Positions 49,261-57,988 of a stretch of DNA of 64,000 bases are shown piece after piece. Both the position numbers and the translations under genes were made by a program. Under the pieces are notes generated by a model that was given only the letters and a program-made list of their open reading frames with translations, had not been told where the DNA came from and searched no databases. The stretch covers positions 5,704,001-5,768,000 of the forward strand of contig NZ_CP045118.1 in the NCBI RefSeq assembly GCF_009189165.1. Reading direction: 5' to 3'. The stretch's first letter is position 1, and every line of letters begins with the position of its first letter. Origin of the DNA: Pseudomonas sp. SCB32 (GTDB lineage Bacteria; Pseudomonadota; Gammaproteobacteria; Pseudomonadales; Pseudomonadaceae).

Positions 49261-49353
49261 GTAGGAGCGAGCTTGCTCGCGAACCGCTTTTCGAGGTGAC
49301 GACAGTGCCACGGCTGTTCGCGGGCAAGGACTAGGCGTCCCCCTCGGTCCTAC
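49261..49353. repeat. REP doublet with a disrupted partner
   Basis: An intact 24-bp REP (49261-49284, same sequence as at 9547 and 39637) faces a degenerate partner at 49316-49353. In the partner the centre is replaced or expanded by about 14 bases and the end reads GGTCCTAC instead of GCTCCTAC. Confidence 0.7.
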
Positions 49354-49491
49354 GAAGAGCACCACCTCTTACCCACAGCATTCCTGAGCAACTGCAGGAA
49401 CAGTCTGTGGATAAGCGTGCGGAATCGAGGCGGTACGTGGCTTGCGCGAAGCTGATCAAAATTCGACCAAGCACAAATCCCGGGCAAAGAA

Positions 49492-49513
49492 AAAGGCGCC
49501 CGAGGGCGCCTTT
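49492..49513 (-). terminator. Rho-independent terminator of secB
   Basis: AAAGGCGCCC (49492-49501) pairs with GGGCGCCTTT (49504-49513), followed on the minus strand by TTCTTT; 18 bp past the secB stop. Confidence 0.88.
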
Positions 49514-49531
49514 CTCATGCAGCAGCCAGGA

Positions 49532-50017
49532 TCACTGGACCGCCGGGATCTCGCCGGAAGCCTGCATGCGGGCGATTTCCTGCGCGTACAGCGCATCGAA
49601 GTTCACCGGGGACAGCATCAGCGCCGGGAAGGAACCGCGGACAACCAGGCTGTCCAGGGTTTCGCGGGCGTACGGGAAGAGGATGTTCGGGCAGAACGCG
49701 CCGAGGGTGTGGCTCATGCTGGAAGCGTCCAGACCCTTGATCAGGAAGATACCGGCCTGCTGCACTTCAACGATGAAAGCGGTTTCCTCGTTGTTCTTCA
49801 CGGTCACCGAAACGGTCAGGACCACTTCGTAGAAGTCGCCATCGAGCTGCTTCTGACGGGTGTTGAGGTCCATGGAAATGCTCGGCTGCCACTCCTGGCG
49901 GAAGATTTCCGGCGCCTTGGGCGCTTCGAAGGAGAGGTCGCGGATGTAGATGCGCTGCAGCGAGAACTGCGGATTGTTATCGTCTTGCTGGGCTGCGCCG
50001 TTGGCTTGTTCAGTCAT
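49532..50017 (-). CDS. secB: Protein-export chaperone SecB
   Basis: Homotetrameric cytoplasmic chaperone (161 aa) that keeps preproteins unfolded and hands them to Sec[23 protein letters not shown] (~residues 18-39) is the conserved first strand region. EEVxxI-like [49 protein letters not shown] (~113-148) and the acidic N-terminus complete the family picture. It is the last gene of the rhodanese-grxC-secB operon, 37 bp after grxC, the order usual in gammaproteobacteria, and ends at a terminator. Confidence 0.98.
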   Translation of the reverse strand: MTEQANGAAQQDDNNPQFSLQRIYIRDLSFEAPKAPEIFRQEWQPSISMDLNTRQKQLDGDFYEVVLTVSVTVKNNEETAFIVEVQQAGIFLIKGLDASSMSHTLGAFCPNILFPYARETLDSLVVRGSFPALMLSPVNFDALYAQEIARMQASGEIPAVQ

Positions 50018-50054
50018 TTCGAGACCTTCTTGTGCATCGTTTCAGGATTTTGGA

Positions 50055-50309
50055 TCACGCCGAGAGCAGCGTATCCAGCTTGCCCGCGCGTTCCAGCGCG
50101 TAGAGATCGTCGCAGCCGCCGACGTGGGTCGCGTCGATCCAGATCTGCGGCACCGAGGTGCGACCCGCCTTGCTGGCCATTTCGGCGCGTACGCCGGGCT
50201 TGCCGTCCACCGAGATCTCCTCGTAGGCGACACCCTTGCGGTCCAGCAGGGCCTTGGCGCGGATGCAATAAGGGCACCATGCGCTGGTGTAGATCAAGAT
50301 CGACGACAT
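50055..50309 (-). CDS. grxC: Glutaredoxin 3
   Basis: Small dithiol glutaredoxin (84 aa). YTSAWCPYCIRAKALLDRKG holds the CPYC redox centre at residues 12-15; TSVPQIWID contains the cis-proline and GGCDDLYALERAGKLD the glutathione-binding GGxDD-type turn. There is no signal peptide, so it is cytoplasmic. The ATG is one base after the stop of the upstream rhodanese-like gene (TGAGATG), indicating coupling. Confidence 0.97.
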   Translation of the reverse strand: MSSILIYTSAWCPYCIRAKALLDRKGVAYEEISVDGKPGVRAEMASKAGRTSVPQIWIDATHVGGCDDLYALERAGKLDTLLSA

Positions 50310-50310
50310 C

Positions 50311-50733
50311 TCACTTCACCAGGGGCAGGTTGTCGCCACGCCAGCTGCCGATGCCGCCGGACAGCTTGGCGGCGGTGAAACCGGCCTTCTGCAGCACACT
50401 GCACCAGGTGCCGGCGTGCTGGCCCATGCTGTCGACCACGATGATGGTCTTGGCCTTGTGTTTGTCCAGCTCGGACAGGCGTGCGTTCAGTTTGTCCGCC
50501 GGGATGTTCAGCGCATCGACGATGTGGCCGGCGGAGAACTCCTTGGTCGGGCGGATATCGAGGACCACGGCCTGCTCGGCGTTCACCAGAGCGGTCAACT
50601 CGCGGGTCGACAGAGCGCGGCCGCTCTTGCGCATTTCATGCAGGGCCAGCAGCACCAGCAGGATGACCAGGGCACCGACCAGCAGGTAGTGGTGGGTGGC
50701 GAATTCGATCAGACGAGGAAGAAACGAAGACAT
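50311..50733 (-). CDS. Membrane-anchored rhodanese-like protein lacking the usual cysteine
   Basis: A 140-aa protein of the YibN type. One N-terminal membrane helix (LLVGALVILLVLLALHEM, ~16-34) precedes a rhodanese domain (ELTALVNAEQAVVLDIRPTKEFSAGHIVDALNIP, ~45-80). The active-site loop, normally CxxGxRS, reads VVDSMGQHAGTWC, so the expected catalytic cysteine is Asp or Ser; a cysteine appears later in the loop. ATG at 50733 is chosen because it opens the membrane helix; the frame to 50958 overlaps gpmI. It is the first gene of the grxC-secB operon and divergent from gpmI (145 bp). Confidence 0.88.
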   Translation of the reverse strand: MSSFLPRLIEFATHHYLLVGALVILLVLLALHEMRKSGRALSTRELTALVNAEQAVVLDIRPTKEFSAGHIVDALNIPADKLNARLSELDKHKAKTIIVVDSMGQHAGTWCSVLQKAGFTAAKLSGGIGSWRGDNLPLVK

Positions 50734-50878
50734 GCGCAGGACATCCAGACGTAAAAATGCCGGCCAGTATACACGCGCGTATCTGACGGCTGCATCCTGC
50801 GGATCATGGCGTCTGTCGGCACCAACCGGTAAAATGTCGGTCCTTTTCTGACCCCTATTCTCGGAAAGAGCCGTACCT

Positions 50879-52414
50879 ATGACTGCAACGCGCAAACCGC
50901 TGGTCCTGATCATTCTGGACGGCTTCGGCCATAGCGATAGCCCGGAATACAACGCCATCTACGCCGCGAAGAAGCCCAACTGGGACCGTCTGCTGGCCAG
51001 CCAGCCGAACGGCCTGATCTCCGGCTCCGGCATGGACGTCGGCCTGCCCGACGGCCAGATGGGCAACTCCGAGGTTGGCCACATGAACCTGGGCGCCGGC
51101 CGCGTCGTCTACCAGGACTTCACCCGCGTCACCAAGGCGATCCGCGACGGCGAGTTCTTCCAGAACCCCGTGCTGACCGGCGCCGTGGACAAGGCAGCGA
51201 AAGCCGGCAAGGCCGTGCACATCCTCGGCCTGCTCTCCGATGGTGGCGTGCACAGCCACCAGGACCACCTGATCGCCATGGCCGAACTGGCCGCGCAGCG
51301 GGGCGCCGAGAAAATCTACCTGCACGCCTTCCTCGATGGCCGCGACACTCCGCCCAAGAGCGCCGAACCGTCGCTTGCGCTGCTCGACGACGCCTTCGCG
51401 CGCATCGGCAAGGGCCGTACCGCCAGCATCATCGGCCGCTACTTCGCCATGGACCGCGATAACCGCTGGGACCGTGTCGAAGCCGCCTACAACCTGATCA
51501 CCGATGGCACCGCCGAATTCACCGCCGACTCCGCCGTGGGCGCACTGAACGCCGCCTATGAGCGCGGCGAGAGCGACGAGTTCGTCAAAGCCACCCGCAT
51601 CGGCGAGCAGGTGCGCGTGGAAGACGGCGACGCCGTGGTCTTCATGAACTTCCGCGCCGACCGCGCCCGCGAACTGTCGCGCGCCTTCGTCGAGCCGGGC
51701 TTCAAGGAATTCCCGCGCCAGCGCGAGCTGCACCTGGCCGAGTACGTGATGCTGACCCAGTACGCGGCGAGCATCCCGGCGCCCAGCGCGTTCAAGCCCG
51801 AGTCGCTGGACAACGTCCTGGGCGAGTATCTGGCCAAGAACGGCAAGACCCAGCTGCGCATTGCCGAGACCGAGAAATACGCCCACGTGACCTTCTTCTT
51901 CTCCGGCGGCCGCGAAGAGCCGTTCGAGGGCGAAGAACGCATCCTCATCCCCTCGCCGAAGGTCGCCACCTATGACCTGCAGCCGGAAATGAGCGCGCCG
52001 GAAGTCACCGACAGGATCGTCGACGCCATCGAACACCAGCGCTACGACGTGATCATCGTCAACTACGCCAACGGCGACATGGTCGGCCACACCGGTGTGT
52101 TCGAAGCCGCGGTGAAAGCCGTCGAGTGCCTGGATACCTGCGTCGGTCGGATCGTCGAGGCGCTGGACAAGGTCGGTGGCGAAGCCCTGATCACCGCCGA
52201 CCACGGCAACGTCGAGCAGATGGAAGACGCCATGACCGGCCAGGCGCACACCGCGCACACCTGCGAGCCGGTACCGTTCGTCTATGTCGGCAAGCGCAAG
52301 CTGAGCATCCGCGAGGGCGGCGTGCTGGCCGACGTGGCCCCGACCCTGCTGGCGCTGATGGGTCTGGAACAGCCCAAAGAGATGACTGGCAAGTCGATCG
52401 TCACCCTGCTTTGA
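50879..52414 (+). CDS. gpmI: 2,3-bisphosphoglycerate-independent phosphoglycerate mutase
   Basis: Manganese-dependent glycolytic/gluconeogenic enzyme (511 aa) interconverting 3- and 2-phosphoglycerate. [13 protein letters not shown] is the first metal-ligand aspartate motif, [15 protein letters not shown] (~residues 62-76) carries the phosphorylated serine, [18 protein letters not shown] and ADHGNVEQM hold further metal ligands. Length is standard. GGAAAGAG lies upstream of the ATG. It is monocistronic, with a terminator about 50 bp past the stop. Confidence 0.98.
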   Translation: MTATRKPLVLIILDGFGHSDSPEYNAIYAAKKPNWDRLLASQPNGLISGSGMDVGLPDGQMGNSEVGHMNLGAGRVVYQDFTRVTKAIRDGEFFQNPVLTGAVDKAAKAGKAVHILGLLSDGGVHSHQDHLIAMAELAAQRGAEKIYLHAFLDGRDTPPKSAEPSLALLDDAFARIGKGRTASIIGRYFAMDRDNRWDRVEAAYNLITDGTAEFTADSAVGALNAAYERGESDEFVKATRIGEQVRVEDGDAVVFMNFRADRARELSRAFVEPGFKEFPRQRELHLAEYVMLTQYAASIPAPSAFKPESLDNVLGEYLAKNGKTQLRIAETEKYAHVTFFFSGGREEPFEGEERILIPSPKVATYDLQPEMSAPEVTDRIVDAIEHQRYDVIIVNYANGDMVGHTGVFEAAVKAVECLDTCVGRIVEALDKVGGEALITADHGNVEQMEDAMTGQAHTAHTCEPVPFVYVGKRKLSIREGGVLADVAPTLLALMGLEQPKEMTGKSIVTLL

Positions 52415-52460
52415 GGCAAGGATCGTGCGGGAACGTGACCCAGCTCCCGCCGGTCAGAGG

Positions 52461-52498
52461 AAACGCCCCAGGCTACGCGGCCTTGGGGCGTTTTTTTT
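52461..52498 (+). terminator. Rho-independent terminator of gpmI
   Basis: AAACGCCCCA (52461-52470) pairs with TGGGGCGTTT (52484-52493), with extra GG/CC pairs beyond a bulge, then five more T. Confidence 0.92.
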
Positions 52499-52552
52499 AG
52501 CGCCCACCACGGGCATACTAGGCCCGTCCAGAATTCAGGTGCCCGCCGCCCA

Positions 52553-53845
52553 ATGCCTCGCGCCCTCCTCCCGCTGCTGCTGATCTGCCTCCTGAGCCCG
52601 CTCGCGGCCGTTGCCGACGAACGCGCCGACACCCAGCGTCAGCTGGAGCAGACGCAGAAAGACATCAACGAGCTGAAGAAGAACCTGAAGAACATCCAGG
52701 ACGAAAAGTCCGGGGTGCAGAAGCAGCTCAAATCCACCGAGACCCAGATGGGCGACCTGGAAAAGCAGATCCAGCAGATCCAGGACGAGATGAAGAAGAA
52801 CGAGGAAGAGCTGCAGCGCCTCGATTCGGAGAAAAAAAAACTCCAGGGCGCACGCCTTGAACAGCAGCGCCTGATCGCCATCCAGGCGCGCGCCGCCTAC
52901 CAGAGTGGCCGTGAGGAATACCTCAAGCTGCTGCTGAACCAGGAACACCCCGAGAAGTTCAGCCGCACCCTCACCTACTACGAGTACATCAACAAGGCCC
53001 GCCTGGATCAGCTCAGCGCGTTCAACGAGACCCTGAGCCAGCTCAACGCTGTCGAGCAGGACATCACCGCGCAGAAGAACCAGCAGGTCGAGCAGCAGAA
53101 CGCGCTGGAATCACGCCGCGAGGAACTGGCCGACGCCCGCAAGGCGCGCCAGGCGGCCCTGGCCAAGCTCGACGGCGACCTCAAGGACAGCAATGGCAAG
53201 CTCAAGGACCGCGAGCAGAGCCAGGAAGACCTGAACAAGGTCTTGAAGACCATCGAGGAAACCCTGGCCCGCCAGGCCCGCGAAGCCGAGGAAGCTCGCC
53301 AGCGTGCCCTGGCCGCCGAACGCGAGCGCGCCAAGCGCGAACGCGAGCTGGCCGAGCGTAGCGAGAAGCCCGAAACCCCGAGCAAACCCCGCGCCGACTA
53401 CAGTGGCCCGCTGGTTTCCAGCGGCGAAGGCTTTGGCGGTGCATTCAGCGCTACCAAGGGCAAGCTGCCCTGGCCGGTCAACGGCCGCGTGCTGGCGCGC
53501 TTCGGCAGCCCGCGCGGCGACGACCCCCGCGCCACCTGGGACGGCGTGCTGATCGGCGCCCAGGCCGGCAGCACGGTACGCGCCGTCCATGGCGGCCGCG
53601 TGGTGTTCGCCGACTGGCTGCGCGGCTCCGGCCTGCTGGTCATTCTCGACCACGGTGGTGGCTACCTCAGCCTTTATGGGCATAATCAAAGTCTTCTGAA
53701 GGACGCCGGCGACACCGTCAAAGCAGGCGACCCCATCGCGACCGTAGGTGCCAGCGGTGGGCAGAGCACCCCGGCGGTATACTTTGCCATTCGCCATCAG
53801 GGCCGCCCGGCGGACCCTTCTACCTGGTGTCGCACGCAGGGATAA
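52553..53845 (+). CDS. envC: Murein hydrolase activator EnvC
   Basis: Periplasmic divisome protein (430 aa) that activates amidases for daughter-cell separation. A signal peptide (~1-22) is followed by two long coiled coils (~25-265, very rich in E/K/Q/R: DTQRQLEQTQKDINELKKNLKN) and a C-terminal LytM/M23 domain (~310-430: GKLPWPVNGRVLARFG, GGYLSLYGHNQSLLKDAGDTVKAGDPIATVG). The catalytic HxxxD pair is absent (RATWDGVLI), as in EnvC proteins that activate but do not cut. ctpA begins 29 bp after its stop. Confidence 0.95.
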   Translation: MPRALLPLLLICLLSPLAAVADERADTQRQLEQTQKDINELKKNLKNIQDEKSGVQKQLKSTETQMGDLEKQIQQIQDEMKKNEEELQRLDSEKKKLQGARLEQQRLIAIQARAAYQSGREEYLKLLLNQEHPEKFSRTLTYYEYINKARLDQLSAFNETLSQLNAVEQDITAQKNQQVEQQNALESRREELADARKARQAALAKLDGDLKDSNGKLKDREQSQEDLNKVLKTIEETLARQAREAEEARQRALAAERERAKRERELAERSEKPETPSKPRADYSGPLVSSGEGFGGAFSATKGKLPWPVNGRVLARFGSPRGDDPRATWDGVLIGAQAGSTVRAVHGGRVVFADWLRGSGLLVILDHGGGYLSLYGHNQSLLKDAGDTVKAGDPIATVGASGGQSTPAVYFAIRHQGRPADPSTWCRTQG

Positions 53846-53874
53846 GCGGCGGACACGCCTTAGGAGCCCCAAAC

Positions 53875-55197
53875 ATGTCGCAAGCTTTCCGTCTCACCAC
53901 CCTGGCCCTGGCGCTGCTGCTCGGCGTCGGTGCGGCACAGGCCGCCGGCGCCCCGGCCGCAGCAGCCCCGGCGGCCCCTGTGGCCAACGGCAAGGAGGCT
54001 CCGCTGCCGCTCGATGAGCTGCGCACCTTCGCCGAGGTCCTGGACCGGGTGAAGGCCGCCTACGTCGAGCCGGTGGACGACAAGACCCTGATCGAGAACG
54101 CCATCAAAGGCATGCTCAGCAACCTCGACCCGCACTCCGCCTACCTGGGCCCGGAAGAATTCGCCGAGCTGCAGGAAAGCACCAGCGGCGAGTTCGGCGG
54201 CCTGGGCATCGAGGTCGGCAGCGAAGACGGCTTCGTCAAGGTGATCTCGCCGATCGACGACACCCCCGCGGCCAAGGCCGGCATCCAGCCGGGCGACCTG
54301 ATCGTCAAGATCGACGGCAAGCCGACCAAGGGCCAGTCGATGAACGAGGCGGTGGACAGCATGCGCGGCAAGGCCGGCTCGCCGATCACCCTGACCATCG
54401 TGCGCGGCGGCGGCAAGCCGTTCGACGTCGAACTCAAGCGCGCCATCATCAAGGTGAAGAGCGTGAAGAGCCAGATGCTCGAACCGGGCTACGGCTACCT
54501 GCGCATCACCCAGTTCCAGGTCAACACCGGCGAGGAAACCGTCAAGGCGCTGACCAGCCTGCGCATGGAAAACAAGGGCCGGCTCAAGGGCCTGGTGCTG
54601 GACCTGCGCAACAACCCCGGCGGCGTGCTGCAGTCGGCGGTGGAAGTGGCCGACGCCTTCCTCACCAAGGGGCTGATCGTCTACACCAAGGGCCGCATTC
54701 CGAACTCCGAGCTGCGCTTCTCCGCCGACCCGGCCGACCCGAGCGACGGCGTGCCGCTGGTGGTGCTGATCAACGGCGGCAGCGCCTCGGCGGCGGAAAT
54801 CGTCGCCGGCGCCCTGCAGGACCAGAAGCGCGCGATCCTCATGGGCACCGACAGCTTCGGCAAGGGCTCGGTACAGACCGTGCTGCCGCTGAACAACGAC
54901 CGCGCCCTGAAGCTCACCACCGCGCTGTACTACACCCCCAACGGCCGCTCCATCCAGGCCCAGGGCATCACCCCGGACATCGAGGTGGAACGCGCCAAGG
55001 TCACCCGTGAGCAGAGCGATTTCGATGGGTTCAAGGAAGCCGACCTGCAGGGGCACCTGGCCAACGGCAACGGTGGCAAGGACCGACCGACGGCCCCTGG
55101 CAAGCGCCCGGAAGACCGTCCGCAGGAGAGCGATTACCAACTCGGCCAGGCCCTCAGCCTGCTGAAAGGACTCAGCGTCAGCCGCGGCAACAAGTGA
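53875..55197 (+). CDS. ctpA: Carboxyl-terminal processing protease CtpA
   Basis: Periplasmic serine protease (440 aa, family S41). In P. aeruginosa, CtpA with lipoprotein LbcA degrades peptidoglycan cross-link hydrolases. Signal peptide (~1-24), N-terminal helical cap, PDZ domain (~80-170: GGLGIEVGSEDGFVKVISPIDDTPAAKAGIQPGDLIVKIDG). The catalytic core has INGGSASAAEIVAGAL (Ser) and DSFGKGSVQTV (Lys). The frame is open back to GTG 53827 inside envC, but ATG at 53875 follows TAGGAG and opens the signal peptide. The deacetylase gene starts three bases after its stop. Confidence 0.95.
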   Translation: MSQAFRLTTLALALLLGVGAAQAAGAPAAAAPAAPVANGKEAPLPLDELRTFAEVLDRVKAAYVEPVDDKTLIENAIKGMLSNLDPHSAYLGPEEFAELQESTSGEFGGLGIEVGSEDGFVKVISPIDDTPAAKAGIQPGDLIVKIDGKPTKGQSMNEAVDSMRGKAGSPITLTIVRGGGKPFDVELKRAIIKVKSVKSQMLEPGYGYLRITQFQVNTGEETVKALTSLRMENKGRLKGLVLDLRNNPGGVLQSAVEVADAFLTKGLIVYTKGRIPNSELRFSADPADPSDGVPLVVLINGGSASAAEIVAGALQDQKRAILMGTDSFGKGSVQTVLPLNNDRALKLTTALYYTPNGRSIQAQGITPDIEVERAKVTREQSDFDGFKEADLQGHLANGNGGKDRPTAPGKRPEDRPQESDYQLGQALSLLKGLSVSRGNK

Positions 55198-55200
55198 TCG

Positions 55201-55980
55201 ATGCGCTGGGCTCGGCTGCTGTTCGGCCTCAGCCTTGGCGCATTGCTGTGCCAACCGGCGGTATCGGCGCCGCCGGACGGCGCGAGGCCGCTGGTCAGCA
55301 TCGTCATCGACGACCTCGGGCAGAACCTGGCGCGCGATCGCCAGGTGCTCGAGCTCTCCCCCGCCATCGCCCTGGCGATCATTCCCGACACGCCCCACGC
55401 CGCCGAACTGGCCCGCGAAGCGCACCAGCGCGGGCGCACCGTGATGCTGCACATGCCAATGGACCCGGCAGGCGGCGCGTTTGCCTGGCGTCCTGAGCTG
55501 AGCCAGGAAGAACGCGCCCGCCGTCTCGACGCGGCGCTGGCGACGGTGCCCTACGCCCAGGGCCTGAACAACCACGAAGGCAGCCGCATGACCGCCGACC
55601 GCCCGGCCATGGCCTGGCTCGCCGCGGAACTGCAGCGCCGCCACCTGTTCCTGCTCGACAGCCGCACCAGCGCCGCCACCGTGGCCGCCGCCGAGGCGCA
55701 GAAGATCGGCCTGGCGAGCCTTTCGCGGGATGTGTTCCTCGACGACGACCCAAGCGAAGCCGCGGTGATGGAGCAGATGCAGCGCGGCCTGAAACTGGCG
55801 CGCAAGCAGGGCACCGTGGTGATGATCGGCCACCCGAAGCCGGCGACCCTGGCGGTGCTCAGGCGTGTACTGCCAACCTTGAAGGCCCAGGGCTTCGAAC
55901 TGGTGAAGCCTACGCTGCTGATCGGCGAACGCGCCAACCGCGCCATGCAGGGGCATGGGCGGGATGGGACCTACCGGTAA
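55201..55980 (+). CDS. Divergent polysaccharide deacetylase family protein (YibQ type)
   Basis: Exported protein (259 aa) of the divergent polysaccharide deacetylase (DUF610) family. Signal peptide (~1-23), then PLVSIVIDDLGQNLARDRQ with the DD that replaces the usual metal motif, VMLHMPMDP, GLNNHEGSRMTADRPAM (~residues 121-137) and TVVMIGHPKPATL, all family landmarks. Activity of such proteins is unproven. It follows ctpA by three bases, so envC-ctpA-yibQ form one operon for cell-wall work. Confidence 0.9.
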   Translation: MRWARLLFGLSLGALLCQPAVSAPPDGARPLVSIVIDDLGQNLARDRQVLELSPAIALAIIPDTPHAAELAREAHQRGRTVMLHMPMDPAGGAFAWRPELSQEERARRLDAALATVPYAQGLNNHEGSRMTADRPAMAWLAAELQRRHLFLLDSRTSAATVAAAEAQKIGLASLSRDVFLDDDPSEAAVMEQMQRGLKLARKQGTVVMIGHPKPATLAVLRRVLPTLKAQGFELVKPTLLIGERANRAMQGHGRDGTYR

Positions 55981-55996
55981 ACAACGAGAGGATGCG

Positions 55997-56071
55997 GTTC
56001 GCGAGCAAGCTCGCTCCTACAGAGAGCAGCGAGCCTGCTTTTCGTAGGACCGAGAGTCATTGCTCGCGAAC
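55997..56071. repeat. REP doublet with variant partner
   Basis: An intact 24-bp REP (55997-56020) faces a variant copy (56044-56071) whose outer end is GTAGGACCGAG, the same variant seen in the disrupted partner at 49316-49353. It lies between the converging deacetylase and binding-protein genes. Confidence 0.75.
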
Positions 56072-56105
56072 ATCAGGAGTCCGGGCGGCGACCGGCCGGC
56101 CTTCC

Positions 56106-56870
56106 TTACAGGTAGTTGTTGGTCGCCTGCTCGATGAAGCCGTCGGCGCGCATCGAGTCCAGCGCCTTCTGCAAACGCTGCACCACCTCATCCGGCGTGT
56201 CCTTGTTCAGCGCCAGGTAGAGCTGGTCCTCGTTGAAGCGCAGGACGGTCTGCAGGCCGGAAACGCCCTCCTGCTTGGCCAGGTAGCGGCCGACCGGATC
56301 AGTGGTGGCCCACAGGTCGATCTGGCCCGAGGTCAGCTTCTTCACGTTTTCCTGGTCACGCAGCGCGTTGATCACCGGGATGCCCTGTTTCTCCAGGCCC
56401 TCGCTCACCGCGTCGTTCTTGTAGGCGCCGATCTTGTACTTGGCGCCCGCCTCCTTGATGTCCTTCACGGCGATCTTGCTACCCGCCGGCGCCAGCAGCA
56501 CCCAGTTGGTCTTGGCGATCGGGCCGACCCACTTGAACAGCGGAACGCGCTCCGGGGTGTAGGCGGTGGAGAACAGGCCGTAGTCGGGCTTGTCGAGGGT
56601 CAGCTTGTACAGGCGGTCCCAGGGGAAGCGCAGGCTCAGGCTGTACTGGATGCCGGCGCGCTTGAACATCTCGCGGACGATATCGGTGCTGATGCCATCG
56701 ATGCTCTCGTCACGGGCGAAGTTCTTGTCATCCACCGCCATGTTGAACGGCGGGAAGTTCTCCGTGAGCAGCACCATCTTGTAATCGGCGGGCACTTCGG
56801 CGCGGGCCGCAGCGGCCCCCAACAGCAGGCCCAGGGACAGGGTCTTGGTAAGGACTTTCAGCATGGTCAT
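56106..56870 (-). CDS. Transporter substrate-binding domain protein, stand-alone copy 1
   Basis: Periplasmic SBP_bac_3-type protein (254 aa). Signal peptide (~1-24, ending ARA), then YKMVLLTENFPPFNMAVDDKNFARDESIDGISTDIVREMFKRAG, the first lobe and ligand loop. FKWVGPIAKTNWVLL and DQENVKKLTSGQIDLWATTDPVG form the second lobe. ATG at 56870 (MTMLKVL) or 56864 are both possible. No permease or ATPase gene is adjacent. Its neighbour at 57021 is a clear paralogue (shared ENFPP, FPWDR, WVGPI, LALN). The ligand is unknown; a signalling or shared-transporter role is possible. Confidence 0.85.
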   Translation of the reverse strand: MTMLKVLTKTLSLGLLLGAAAARAEVPADYKMVLLTENFPPFNMAVDDKNFARDESIDGISTDIVREMFKRAGIQYSLSLRFPWDRLYKLTLDKPDYGLFSTAYTPERVPLFKWVGPIAKTNWVLLAPAGSKIAVKDIKEAGAKYKIGAYKNDAVSEGLEKQGIPVINALRDQENVKKLTSGQIDLWATTDPVGRYLAKQEGVSGLQTVLRFNEDQLYLALNKDTPDEVVQRLQKALDSMRADGFIEQATNNYL

Positions 56871-57020
56871 ACCGCTCGCATGGTTATCGTTATTGGCTTG
56901 CGGCATCCCTGCGGAGGGACGGAATACTGGACTCGTCTGCCTTCCATGGCATGGTCGGCGCCAGAGCTGGCCGGCGCCCTGTTGCATTCACGGGCCGTGA
57001 GGTTGGTCAGCCCGCGGGTC

Positions 57021-57779
57021 TTACAGGTAACTGTTGAGCACATCGTCGACGAAACCTTCGGCGCGCATCTTGTCCAGGGCGGCCTGCAGCTTCTGCACCA
57101 CGTCGTCGGGGGTCTCGCGGTTCAGGGCCAGGAACAGCTGGTCGCTGTTGAAGCGCAGTACGGTCTTCAGGCCGGTGACGCCGACCTGCTTGGCCAGGTA
57201 GCGGCCCGCCGGATCGCCGCTCGCCCACAGGTCGATCTTGCCTTCCTGCAGCTTGCCGGCGTTCTCCTGGTCGCGCAGCGCCAGCACCGGCTCGAAGCCG
57301 TGCTTGGCCAGGTATTCGGCCATGGCGTCGCCCTTGTAGGCACCGACGCTGTACTTCTTGGCCTCTTCCAGATTGTTCAGGGTGATCTTGCTGTCAGCCT
57401 TGGCCAGCAGGACCCAGTCGTCCGGACCGATCGGGCCGACCCACTTGAACAGGCTCTCGCGCTCGGGCAGGCGGGCGGTGACGAATACGCCGTAGCCGGG
57501 CTTCTCCAGCGCCAGCTTGTAGATTCGGTCCCAGGGGAAGCGCAGGGTCAGGGTGTACGGAACGCCGGCCCGCTTGAACATCTCCTTGACGATGTCGACG
57601 GCGATCCCGTCGATGTTGTCTTCCTGGGCGAAGTTCTTGCCATTGATGGCCATGTTGTACGGCGGGAAGTTTTCGGTCAGCAGCACCATGCTGTAGCCCG
57701 AGCCTTCCGTCTCCGCCTTTGCCGCGCTGGCGAGCAGCAGACCGCAGCCAATCCATGCAAGCAGAATGCGCTTCAGCAT
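57021..57779 (-). CDS. Transporter substrate-binding domain protein, stand-alone copy 2
   Basis: Periplasmic SBP_bac_3-type protein (252 aa), paralogue of the gene at 56106 with the same length and no gaps over most of the mature part. Signal peptide (~1-22, ending AKA), YSMVLLTENFPPYNMAINGKNFAQEDNIDGIAVDIVKEMFKRAG, FKWVGPIGPDDWVLL and RDQENAGKLQEGKIDLWASGDPAG. AGGA lies eight bases before ATG 57779. The 150-bp gap to copy 1 lacks a clear terminator, so both may be co-transcribed. No transporter partner is nearby. Confidence 0.87.
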   Translation of the reverse strand: MLKRILLAWIGCGLLLASAAKAETEGSGYSMVLLTENFPPYNMAINGKNFAQEDNIDGIAVDIVKEMFKRAGVPYTLTLRFPWDRIYKLALEKPGYGVFVTARLPERESLFKWVGPIGPDDWVLLAKADSKITLNNLEEAKKYSVGAYKGDAMAEYLAKHGFEPVLALRDQENAGKLQEGKIDLWASGDPAGRYLAKQVGVTGLKTVLRFNSDQLFLALNRETPDDVVQKLQAALDKMRAEGFVDDVLNSYL

Positions 57780-57958
57780 CTGGGAATTCCTGAGTGTGAC
57801 AATTCTGAGAAGGCGCAGAGCTTACTCGGAGAATTGGCGCCAAGAAACCCTGGGCAGATGGCAATCACACATCTAAAAGCCATCACAGCGACCAGTGGCA
57901 TCGGCCGTTCGGGGATCGCAGGCGAAAGGGCCTGCGGCGACTGGGCGCAGGCCCCCAG

Positions 57959-57979
57959 GGGCCGGGAGAACCCCGGCCC
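57959..57979 (-). terminator. Possible hairpin terminator after hisF
   Basis: GGGCCGGG (57959-57966) pairs with CCCGGCCC (57972-57979), and a second imperfect GGGCCTGCG/CGCAGGCCC pair lies further on (57928-57954). No T-tract is present, so a Rho-independent function is uncertain. Confidence 0.4.
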
Positions 57980-57988
57980 GGAGGAACG

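Noticed and set aside
48578..49365. Several open frames of 110-250 codons between trmL and secB
   Set aside because: Their apparent internal repeats (PGKPPFY-like) arise from translating the three RNA modules; no start signal or domain.
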